64,000 nucleotides of DNA from assembly GCF_030408755.1 (NCBI RefSeq), contig NZ_CP047209.1:3038001-3102000 (forward strand), in the 5' to 3' direction. Shown here piece by piece: positions 49,336 to 61,607 of this stretch. Within the stretch, counting starts at the first letter, position 1. Each line of letters begins with the position of its first letter. The translations under genes were made by a program, and so were the position numbers. The stretch is from Corynebacterium felinum. GTDB taxonomy: Bacteria; Actinomycetota; Actinomycetes; Mycobacteriales; Mycobacteriaceae. The notes beneath the pieces are model-generated. The model did no database searches. It worked only from the letters and a program-made list of their open reading frames with translations, and was not told the DNA's origin.

Positions 49336-49518
49336 TCTCTCCTCCATTCCTTGATTGACTGCAGGTGCCATGCAGCCTACCTATTTCCACATATGTGTCT
49401 GTGTCACACATTATTTTTCACCCCCGAATTAATTGAGAGACCAAACAAAAAGAAATAAGAATGTTATTAGAGTAAGTGGCTATCCCATTTTCTATTAAAT
49501 ATTTTTTCTCAGACGGAA

Positions 49519-49551
49519 AAATCGAGTGCGGGGGTAATGTGCACTCGATTT
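49519..49551. terminator. Hairpin downstream of rRNA operon 2
   Basis: AAATCGAGTGC at 49519-49529 pairs with GCACTCGATTT at 49541-49551. It is a second terminator behind the main one of operon 2 and may also stop antisense transcription. Confidence 0.7.
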
Positions 49552-49584
49552 TAAGTCGTCTGATGTTTTTATAGTGGATATGTG

Positions 49585-49616
49585 AAAAGCCCACCCTTTG
49601 GTGGGGGTGGGCTTTT
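49585..49616 (-). terminator. Terminator of rRNA operon 2
   Basis: AAAAGCCCACCC at 49585-49596 pairs with GGGTGGGCTTTT at 49605-49616, 14 nt from the 5S 3' end. It corresponds to the element at 41254-41286. Confidence 0.9.
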
Positions 49617-49630
49617 GTTGTGAAGTTTTT

Positions 49631-49747
49631 GGTCGGCGGTGTCTTACTCTCCCACAAACTCCCGTTTGCAGTACCATCAGCGCTGTCGGGCTTAGCTTCC
49701 GGGTTCGGAATGGGACCGGGCGTGTCCCCGACGCTATGACCACCGAC
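49631..49747 (-). rRNA. 5S rRNA, operon 2
   Basis: A 117-nt gene identical to the copy of operon 1. It keeps the intact terminator directly behind it. Confidence 0.95.
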
Positions 49748-49855
49748 ACATTTTTTTGGGTTGTGTGTGTTTTTGGGGTGTTTGTGTTGTGTCAGTGACT
49801 GTGTAGTGGACGCGGTGTTGTGTTTTGTTTGTTGTGTTTTGTGTTTTGTTTTGGG

Positions 49856-52941
<3,086 letters not shown>

Positions 52942-53319
52942 ACCAAAATGACAAAAAACACTAAGACAAACAAACACCACACACAAAAAAGAGAGTGTGT
53001 GAACATCTGTCATCAAAAAAAATTAAGAATAAAGATAAAAATGCTCGCGTCCACTATACAGTTCTCACACAACACACCAACACCAACCACCACCACAACC
53101 CCCACAAGGAGCCACAGCAATTACTGATATCGGCCACCAGGAAAACACACATGTCATCCCAGACACCCAACAGCATGCCAACACACACATATAATTTTTT
53201 TGCTTGAAGTATCACAATTTTGTTACCCCGTGTGATATCTGATCACACACAAAGCGGGTTTGCTCCACCCGGATTTATAAAAAATATAGAGCTCACACAA
53301 CTGTGTGAAACAAAAAGCT

Positions 53320-54841
<1,522 letters not shown>

Positions 54842-55184
54842 AAAACAAGAACAAAAACTATTCCTGCCCAAGGCTCGTGAAAAGCCCAACCAAACCGGCA
54901 AAAAAACAAACAACCAGCCCACACAACACCCAACCCAAAAGCCAGGCACCATGCGAAAATGATTGAAAAAAACAAAAAAAGACAACAACCTCCCCCAACC
55001 CGACGGGGCAAAAAACGGGGAAGGCAAAAGAATCGAATCATCAATCCCGTCATCCAACAGCAAACAATTTAACAAGCAAGCCACACTTGCCGGCCAAACC
55101 CACCATCAAACAACAAAACCAACAACCCAAACAAAAAACAAAAGTACATTGGCACACTATTGAGTTCTCAAACAACACAAACCA
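54842..55184 (-). promoter_or_regulatory. rRNA operon 2 leader with boxA-like signal
   Basis: Identical to 48447-48789; the boxA-type sequence is at 55153-55172. Sequence identity between the operons stops exactly at 55184. Confidence 0.8.
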
Positions 55185-55225
55185 CATAAAATCCTAAGAC
55201 CAACCTGTGATTTTTGTTTCCGTCG

Positions 55226-55280
55226 CTCTTGGCGACTCGAATTAATTTACACACCCCACCACACAAACACAAACCCCCAG
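55226..55280 (-). promoter_or_regulatory. Promoter of rRNA operon 2
   Basis: It contains the block shared with operon 1 (55231-55257), giving TAAATTAAT on the minus strand as a likely -10 element, although the flanking sequence differs between operons. Confidence 0.7.
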
Positions 55281-55335
55281 CTCACAGCAGGAAACCATGA
55301 CACTGGGGACCACAACAACCCCGCCGTCGACACGC

Positions 55336-56484
55336 TTAAGAAAGACTAAGCACCGGCATTGATGTACTTATCTTGCATGCGCGTAACCACCACAACACAT
55401 ACAGCGCAACCACAAACACCTGCCCCGCCCACGCGCCAAGGACAAACCCCAGCCCGCTCGCCAGCACCACCACCGCAATCAGAGCGACGTACGCCAACCA
55501 GCGCCGGTGCGGGAAAATACGCAGAACGGTCATGATCGCAGGCGCGTACAAAAACCCCACAATAAAGTAGACGTTGCCAATCATCGTGCCTAAGCCGGCA
55601 TAGAGTTCAGAGAGGTAGAACCGCTCCAAGCCCATGAAGACCGCCCACACGGCGACACCTGCCAGTGCTGGAGCCAGTGACCAGCGTTGGTGCGCTTTCG
55701 CCCACTTCTCGCGCGTGCCGCCAAATGCCACCCACGTATTCAGGCTTGTCGCCAGCTCATCTACCGCCAGTGGCAAGCCCATCATGACGATCCACACCAC
55801 AGCCCACGCACCCCACTTATCCAAGCCTGCACCCGGCGCGTGCCCACCAAAGCCCACGAGAATGAGCTCCCAGCACGCAAGTAGTGCAAACATGCAGGCA
55901 ATCACGATTAGCGGTATGCGGTAAACAGTGGTGAGCATGGGGCGCAGCACCAGTTCTGCTGCGCTTTGCGTTGCTGCTTGCTGCAGTTCTTTCTTGAGGC
56001 GTTGCTCCTCTTCCTCACTGTCTTCGGTCTCGCCTTCTTCATCACTAAATAGGTTATCTTCCCAGTTGTAGTCGCTGTAGCGGTTGGGTTTGCCGACGAA
56101 GGCGATCATGACAGCGGCACAGATGAGTCCTGCTAGACCTATCCAGCGCCCTGGCCAGTCAAGGTAGACTGCCAGCACTATGACGGGCAGGTAGACAAGC
56201 AGTGCACAGGTTGCTTTTATTGTGCTGTGGCGTCGCCATGCTGCGATACCGAATCCGAAGCTGCGGTAGTAGGTGGGAGCAACCATGGCGGCGCTGAGGC
56301 CGAACAGCGGCATCACGAGTGCGCCGTAGATCAGCCAGTTATCTTGCATCATCATGGAGGCAGTAAACAGGGGCAAAAACACTAGGTACCAGATGTCGTT
56401 GCCGCTTATAGCCAGCGACAGCGGTGCGCGGGCGCGCAGACGTGGGTGTTTTCCGGTATCTGGGTGGATATAGGTGGTGTTCAT
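55336..56484 (-). CDS. ABC transporter permease-like membrane protein
   Basis: The 382-aa protein has about ten membrane helices and a charged cytoplasmic loop (DEEGETEDSEEEEQRLKKEL) near residues 145-170. Its start overlaps the stop of the ATPase gene as ATGA, so it is translationally coupled. No named family is recognised, but the layout of GntR, ATPase and hydrophobic permease is that of YtrA-type operons for envelope stress or antibiotic response. It is directly followed by the promoter of rRNA operon 2, and no clear terminator is seen between them. Confidence 0.82.
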   Translation of the reverse strand: MNTTYIHPDTGKHPRLRARAPLSLAISGNDIWYLVFLPLFTASMMMQDNWLIYGALVMPLFGLSAAMVAPTYYRSFGFGIAAWRRHSTIKATCALLVYLPVIVLAVYLDWPGRWIGLAGLICAAVMIAFVGKPNRYSDYNWEDNLFSDEEGETEDSEEEEQRLKKELQQAATQSAAELVLRPMLTTVYRIPLIVIACMFALLACWELILVGFGGHAPGAGLDKWGAWAVVWIVMMGLPLAVDELATSLNTWVAFGGTREKWAKAHQRWSLAPALAGVAVWAVFMGLERFYLSELYAGLGTMIGNVYFIVGFLYAPAIMTVLRIFPHRRWLAYVALIAVVVLASGLGFVLGAWAGQVFVVALYVLWWLRACKISTSMPVLSLS

Positions 56485-57380
56485 GGGTGTTTCTGCCCTT
56501 CATCGGCACTGACGGTGAGCACTGCTTGTTCCAAGCTGGCGGGGTTCACGCGCAGCCCGAGGGTGGCGGCGTGGGTGTAGACGGCGTCGATACGCTGCTG
56601 GTCGCCGCGCAAGTCGAGCACAACTTTTGCTAAACCTGACTGCGTATCGACGTCGGCATCAATGCCCACATCCTGGCACAGGCTGTGCACTTGCGCGGCG
56701 GTGCCTTTGACTTCGAGGAATGCCTCTGCGATATCGCCGACCATTCCGCTCAGCGGTGCACTGCCCAGAAGCGTGACGGTATCGAGCAATGGTTGCGCCT
56801 CATTGACATGGTGCGTGGAGATCACAACAGTGCAGCGTGTGCGCTCCGCGTGTTCGCCGAGGACTGTGTAGAACTTTTTGCGCTTGTCCACATCAAGCCC
56901 CAGATAGGGTTCGTCTAACAGCACGAGTTCGCAGCAGCTGGCCAGCGCAACCACGATACCCACACAGGATTTTTGCCCCCGCGACAGCTGCGAGTAGCGC
57001 TTATCTGTCGGGATTTCGAAAAGATGGACCAACTCGTCCTTATAGTCTTCATCCCAGGTCGACCACCGCGCCTTGGCAAGCGCAAAGATCTTGCCCACTC
57101 GCCAGCCTGTCGGCAGCGGAACATCAATGCCCATCAGCACAGTGCGATCAAGCACCCGCAGATTATCAAAGGGATTCTCACCAAACACTGTCAGTTCGCC
57201 TTGGGTTGCAATCTGGCCTGCAAGCGCACGTAACACTGTGGTTTTACCTGTACCATTTGCACCAATAAGCCCATGGACCAGCCCATAGTCAAGGCTCAAG
57301 TTCAGGTCTTTGACCACCACAGTGCGCCCATAGCCGACCGATGCCGCACGGGCTGCAATGCACGGGTTGGTGTTCGTCAT
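56481..57380 (-). CDS. ABC transporter ATP-binding protein (YtrB-like)
   Basis: The 299-aa protein starts at ATG 57380, with AGGAG 11 nt upstream. Walker A is GANGTGKTT, the signature is SRGQKSCVGIVVAL (a deviation from LSGGQ), and Walker B reads LVLLDEPYLGLD, followed by VVISTHHVNEAQ. The extra C-terminal 80 residues hold a small domain with a regulatory look. Similar ATPases occur in GntR-controlled export operons of Gram-positive bacteria. The gene starts 13 nt after the GntR stop. Confidence 0.9.
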   Translation of the reverse strand: MTNTNPCIAARAASVGYGRTVVVKDLNLSLDYGLVHGLIGANGTGKTTVLRALAGQIATQGELTVFGENPFDNLRVLDRTVLMGIDVPLPTGWRVGKIFALAKARWSTWDEDYKDELVHLFEIPTDKRYSQLSRGQKSCVGIVVALASCCELVLLDEPYLGLDVDKRKKFYTVLGEHAERTRCTVVISTHHVNEAQPLLDTVTLLGSAPLSGMVGDIAEAFLEVKGTAAQVHSLCQDVGIDADVDTQSGLAKVVLDLRGDQQRIDAVYTHAATLGLRVNPASLEQAVLTVSADEGQKHP

Positions 57381-57393
57381 GAAAAAACAACTC

Positions 57394-57768
57394 CTAAGAA
57401 TAAAGGCCGCGGCTTTCCGCAACTCGATCAAGTAATTCGTGCAGATGAGCCCTAGACATATCGAGCTTTACAGCCTCATCCACCAGTGGGGCCAAATAGT
57501 CAGCGGCGAAACTCTCCGACCGCCTAGCAAGAATGATCTCCCGTGCCTGCGCGGTGACATACATGCCCAACCCCCGCCTCTTTTCCACAATGTTCATCTC
57601 CACCAACAAACTCAAACCCTTGCGGGCCGTGGCGGGGTTAATGGCGTGGAAACGTGCCAATTCATTCGTGCTTGGCGCACGCTCCCCCGGCTTGAGGGAG
57701 CGGTCGACGATGGCGTCTTCAATAAATGTGGCAATTTGCCGAAACAAGGGTGCTGTTTGCTCGTCCAT
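57394..57768 (-). CDS. GntR-family regulator (YtrA subfamily)
   Basis: The 124-aa protein starts at ATG 57768 (MDEQTAPLFRQIATFI). The winged helix reads LKPGERAPSTNELARFHAIN and ATARKGLSLLVEMNIVEKRRG. The short C-terminal helical domain of about 50 aa is the mark of the YtrA group. In front of the start, GGAGG is followed by a two-codon frame ATG-CGC-TGA whose stop overlaps the regulator's ATG as TGATG. It likely represses its own operon through the palindrome at 57822-57845. Confidence 0.9.
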   Translation of the reverse strand: MDEQTAPLFRQIATFIEDAIVDRSLKPGERAPSTNELARFHAINPATARKGLSLLVEMNIVEKRRGLGMYVTAQAREIILARRSESFAADYLAPLVDEAVKLDMSRAHLHELLDRVAESRGLYS

Positions 57769-57821
57769 CAGCGCATGGCACCTCCTTTCCCTTCGCGTCA
57801 GCAACACAACCTAGGTTCGTA

Positions 57822-57845
57822 GGTTCGTTACTTATGTAACCAACC
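57822..57845. promoter_or_regulatory. Palindromic operator, probable GntR/YtrA site
   Basis: GGTTCGTTAC (57822-57831), spacer TTAT, then GTAACCAACC (57836-57845): the arms match at 9 of 10 positions. It lies about 55 nt upstream of the GntR start, a usual place for autoregulation. Confidence 0.75.
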
Positions 57846-58093
57846 ATAGCACCGGCGTCGAAACGCTAACAACGCCTGCATATGAAAAATCCGCACATCA
57901 CCGAAGACACACACCCATACAGCCACTCCCCTCGACCCCCACAGCGACCGCACAGGCCTCAACCCCACCTTTTACACCCCCAATCAACAGCCGGTTTATC
58001 GAACTGTATCGACTTCCACCCTGTAATAAGGCATTCTTGATAATGAACAAACATTAGTTATCACCATATGAAACGAAAGAAATATCAGGAGCC
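57846..58093. other. Intergenic region between GntR and NYN genes
   Basis: About 250 nt with no supported gene. It is AC-rich in the first half, and the second half presumably holds the promoter of the NYN gene. Confidence 0.4.
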
Positions 58094-59587
58094 ATGCTTG
58101 AACGCACACACATTTATGTTGACACCTCTTATCTCCTCGCGAGCTTTTACAACTCATGGGAGACAGGAGCACGCGCGCAATTAGAAATTGACCTTCCCGA
58201 AGTCGTTCGTGTTTTGGGGAGCATGGTGCAACAACATTTAGGGCAACCAGTCCACCGCCAATACTGGTACGACGGCATCCCCGATACCGGCCCACACCGC
58301 TACCAGCGCGCACTACGCACCTGCGACGGAGTACAACTTCGCGCAGGTCAACTCATCGAATGGGGGGAACGCCGCACCCAGAAAGCAGTCGATACCCGAC
58401 TCGTCGCCGACATGGTGCTCTCAGCCGTTCGTCGCGACGTCACCGACATCGTTCTCGTCTCTGGGGACGCCGACATGATCCCCGGCGTACAAGAAGCCGT
58501 CAACCATGGAATCCGAGTACACCTCTACGGATTCGGCTGGGACTCCATGTCCTCTGCCTTAAGGCACGCCTGCGACTCCACCAATATCCTCGACCCGCGA
58601 CTCGACTTCGAAGATTGCATGCAGATCGAAGTTCTCGAAGGACCCCTCCCTCCGCGGATTCCCACCGACGAGGACCTCGAAACCGTCGAAGACCTCGAAG
58701 CGCTGGAAGAACTGGAGAAACCAAAGTTCCCCGACTCCTCCGCTGTTGTTGTCCCCAAATCTTCCTTGGACAACGACGACTGCGACACCCCATGCGATAC
58801 CCGCAAGGACGACGAGGGCGAAGCAATCGATTCATGCCCTGCTGCCGACGAACGCACCACGCAACCACAACCGAAAGCGACTGCACACAAACCGGCACGC
58901 ACAGTCACACCTGCCGACCTGCCTCGCCTGAGCGAACAGCAGAAAGCAGAGCCAAAACCCGAACCAAACAACCTCCACAGGGTAAACAGCACCGACTCCA
59001 CCGTCGTTGCCCGCACCCCCATGGATATGGCCAAATCAGCCTCCAAAGAATCGACGCAATCGGATACGCAACACAAACACTGCGCCGAACCGAAACCAAC
59101 GCCTACACCCAAACCAACACCGGTAGCGGCAGCGGACACGGAGCGAGAATGCGAAACCGTTCACTCCATTACTGTCACCAGCACAACGGTGGAAGAAATC
59201 ACCCACGTATCGGTGACAGAATGCGAAGAGACACAGCCAAAGCGCCCCGCACCAAACCCATCCATGATGGCCCCACGGCGTAAGCTGCGCTCCCGCTACG
59301 TCCCACTCCCCAACGAAGTATGGACCTCTGCAGGATTCCTCACACCATTCGATGTGGGACAGCAATACGCAATCTGGTGGTACGAAAACGCCGCCACCAG
59401 TGAACAGCGCGATTCCGCACATCTACTCTCCGGTGGCGGGCTTCCCCCAGAAATCGATCGCCCACTGCTGCAATTCGCCTGCGAAACACTCCACGAATAC
59501 ACCCTGACCGAAACCCAGCGCGTCAACCTCCGCGATGGTTTCCACTCAGGAATCCGCGGGGTATTAATCAACAATAAGTTCAACTAA
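58094..59587 (+). CDS. NYN-domain (PIN-like) protein with long disordered linker
   Basis: The 497-aa protein starts at ATG 58094 behind ATATCAGGAG. Residues 1-165 form a NYN/LabA-type nuclease-like domain with acidic positions in HIYVDTSYLL, DTRLVADMVL and IVLVSGDADMIPGVQEAV. Residues about 185-395 are low complexity, first acidic and then rich in Pro, Lys, Thr (KPTPTPKPTPVAAADTERE). The last 95 residues form a conserved-looking domain (TSAGFLTPFDVGQQYAIWWY). An RNA-cleaving role is possible for NYN proteins. The C-terminal domain is unknown to me. Confidence 0.85.
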   Translation: MLERTHIYVDTSYLLASFYNSWETGARAQLEIDLPEVVRVLGSMVQQHLGQPVHRQYWYDGIPDTGPHRYQRALRTCDGVQLRAGQLIEWGERRTQKAVDTRLVADMVLSAVRRDVTDIVLVSGDADMIPGVQEAVNHGIRVHLYGFGWDSMSSALRHACDSTNILDPRLDFEDCMQIEVLEGPLPPRIPTDEDLETVEDLEALEELEKPKFPDSSAVVVPKSSLDNDDCDTPCDTRKDDEGEAIDSCPAADERTTQPQPKATAHKPARTVTPADLPRLSEQQKAEPKPEPNNLHRVNSTDSTVVARTPMDMAKSASKESTQSDTQHKHCAEPKPTPTPKPTPVAAADTERECETVHSITVTSTTVEEITHVSVTECEETQPKRPAPNPSMMAPRRKLRSRYVPLPNEVWTSAGFLTPFDVGQQYAIWWYENAATSEQRDSAHLLSGGGLPPEIDRPLLQFACETLHEYTLTETQRVNLRDGFHSGIRGVLINNKFN

Positions 59588-59593
59588 AACACG

Positions 59594-59672
59594 AACGCCT
59601 TGCGGTGACCACTCCCCGTCACTTCCCACCATGAAAAGTGGGAATGTATGGGGGCAGTCACCGCAAGGCGTT
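59594..59672. terminator. Long terminator after the NYN gene
   Basis: AACGCCTTGCGGTGAC at 59594-59609 pairs with its complement at 59657-59672. The loop holds further pairing (CACTTCCCACC with GTGGGAATG). It serves convergent genes. Confidence 0.8.
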
Positions 59673-59703
59673 TGACATGCATGAGGGGGGATATGGCGAG
59701 GGA

Positions 59704-60585
59704 TTAAGATTCCTTAGACTCGTTGGTCTCCTGCGATTCAGCCTGAGCTGGTGCATCCGCGTCAGACTCGGCCGCTGCCTCCTGCTCGGCATTCGCCTCA
59801 GCTAGAACCTCATCCGCAGCCTCAAGAGCCTGCTGGCGCTTGTCTTCTTCCAACTGCTTAGTTTCACTTGCCATCTGCGCCCGGATCTCATCAAGACGAG
59901 CATTCGCCTTCATATCAGTACCAGCAGCATCGATCTCAGCCATACGCTCGCCCATGCTGCCCTCCATCAATTCCTGGGCACCGAGGGCATGAGCGTAACG
60001 GGACTCAATCTTTGCACGCACACTATCAAGCGTGGGCACATTATCATCCACCGTAAATTCCGCCATATGATCCATAGCTTTGGTGGCAGACTCCTGCATC
60101 TTCGCCTGCTGCGCCTGACGCATCAGCTGCTCAGCTTCGGCCAACTGCTGGGTCAAACGCGCCTCAGACTGCTGCAGCTGCACCTTCGCGGCTTCCGCAT
60201 TCTGAACAGCCTGCTGATGCAAAGCCTTAGTATTTTCCAGCTCTTCTTCCACACTGACCAACTGGGTGGCATACACCTCAGCTGTTTGAGTGAACGTTCC
60301 CACCTTCTCACTATCGCCCGCAGCCTGCGCCTGATCAGCCAACGTAATAGCCTGGCGTGCGTTTTCCTGCAGCTTCTGCTGATCCTGAATCAGGCGATTC
60401 AGTTTCATTTCCAACTGATTCTTGTTACCAATCACAGCTGCGGCTTGCTTAGCGATTTCCTGGTGCGCTTGCTTGGCCGCATTCACGGCTTGTTGGATCT
60501 GCACCTTCGGGTCGGCGTTTTCGTCAATCTTCGCGTCCAATGCTGAGGTGAGATACTTCCAGCCCTTGCTTAATGGGTTTGCCAT
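59704..60585 (-). CDS. PspA/IM30 family protein
   Basis: The 293-aa protein is almost entirely coiled coil, starting MANPLSKGWKYLTSALDAKI, which forms the amphipathic helix of PspA/Vipp1, followed by DPKVQIQQAVNAAKQAHQEI and long Gln/Ala/Glu helices. The C-terminal 45 residues are acidic and probably disordered, an extension absent from E. coli PspA. These proteins form rods on stressed membranes. There is no PspF or PspC gene beside it. Position and strand suggest an independent transcript. Confidence 0.88.
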   Translation of the reverse strand: MANPLSKGWKYLTSALDAKIDENADPKVQIQQAVNAAKQAHQEIAKQAAAVIGNKNQLEMKLNRLIQDQQKLQENARQAITLADQAQAAGDSEKVGTFTQTAEVYATQLVSVEEELENTKALHQQAVQNAEAAKVQLQQSEARLTQQLAEAEQLMRQAQQAKMQESATKAMDHMAEFTVDDNVPTLDSVRAKIESRYAHALGAQELMEGSMGERMAEIDAAGTDMKANARLDEIRAQMASETKQLEEDKRQQALEAADEVLAEANAEQEAAAESDADAPAQAESQETNESKES

Positions 60586-60641
60586 AATATGCGGCCTACT
60601 TTCTTCAACTCGTGGGCATATGTACCCCCAAGTCTAATAGC

Positions 60642-60670
60642 AAAAATGCCCACAGGGGGTGGGCATTTTT
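60642..60670 (-). terminator. Terminator of the thioredoxin gene
   Basis: AAAAATGCCCA at 60642-60652 pairs with TGGGCATTTTT at 60660-60670, 11 nt after the minus-strand stop. Confidence 0.9.
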
Positions 60671-60680
60671 CCACACGGGG

Positions 60681-61043
60681 TTACTGCTGCTCCGCCTCGA
60701 TCTGGCGGCGGACCTCATCCATATCAAGAGCGCGTACCTGCGCGATCAAATCGTCCAGGGCCGCTGCTGGCAGCGCACCGGACTCGCGGAAAACCAAAAT
60801 ACCATCGCGGAAGATCATCAAAGTAGGAATGGACATGATCTGTAATGCTGCAGCTAAACCTTGGTTTTCTTCAGTGTTGAGCTTGGCAAAAGTAATGTCC
60901 TCGTGCTTTTCCGCAGCCTTGGTGTAAATAGGCAAGAAACTGCGGCACGGCCCGCACCACTCAGCCCAGCAATCCACGAGAACGATACCTGGGGCATCAA
61001 CAGTTGCCTCAAATGTGTCTTCGGTTACATCAATGAGTGCCAT
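60681..61043 (-). CDS. trxA: Thioredoxin
   Basis: The 120-aa protein has the active site DCWAEWCGPCRSFLPIYTKA and the cis-proline loop in IMSIPTLMIFRDG. It reduces cytoplasmic disulfides and would recycle MsrA. It has an extended charged C-terminus (MDEVRRQIEAEQQ). It is divergent from the copper chaperone gene and starts at ATG 61043. Confidence 0.93.
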   Translation of the reverse strand: MALIDVTEDTFEATVDAPGIVLVDCWAEWCGPCRSFLPIYTKAAEKHEDITFAKLNTEENQGLAAALQIMSIPTLMIFRDGILVFRESGALPAAALDDLIAQVRALDMDEVRRQIEAEQQ

Positions 61044-61192
61044 TGGGAATTAAACTCCTTTTTCGTACTTTTCTGTGTTCTAATTCAGTAACACAGCCCT
61101 AAGCATATTCTAAAAGTGGGCGTGTGGGCAGAACTGCTTCCACCCCTGAAGGGGATACGTAATCCCTAAAACGTGAAAGGACGTTATCAATT

Positions 61193-61393
61193 ATGACCAA
61201 AAACTACTACGTTGAGGGCATGACCTGCCAGCACTGCGTCGCTTCGGTTACCGAGGAAATCAACGAGATTCCCGGCGCTCAAGGCGTTGATGTGGATTTG
61301 GAAACGGGCCGAGTCACAATCACCGGCGAAGATTTTTCGGACGCTGATGTTCTTGCCGCAGTCACTGAGGCTGGTTTCAGTTTGAAGCAGTAG
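61193..61393 (+). CDS. copZ: Copper chaperone, single HMA domain (CopZ-like)
   Basis: The 66-aa protein consists of one heavy-metal-associated domain with the metal motif VEGMTCQHCVASVTEEIN. It starts at ATG 61193 behind GAAAGGACG. CopZ proteins hand Cu(I) to P-type ATPases, and the next gene on the same strand is such an ATPase. Confidence 0.92.
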   Translation: MTKNYYVEGMTCQHCVASVTEEINEIPGAQGVDVDLETGRVTITGEDFSDADVLAAVTEAGFSLKQ

Positions 61394-61607
61394 GACAGGT
61401 GTGACAACCCACATTTATTTCGCGCTTGTGGCATCTCATGTGGGCATGCGCTGTTTCCCCACAATGCCGTCGTACAACCCTCTAGGTGCGCAGCATTGCT
61501 GCTGCGGGGGGGATGGTTGTGCGGTGGCTTTGTGCTTTGAGTCTAGGATTTATTCAGTACAGTGACCGAAGTGCCGGTTGTAATAAACCGATGTGCGAAA
61601 GGACTAC

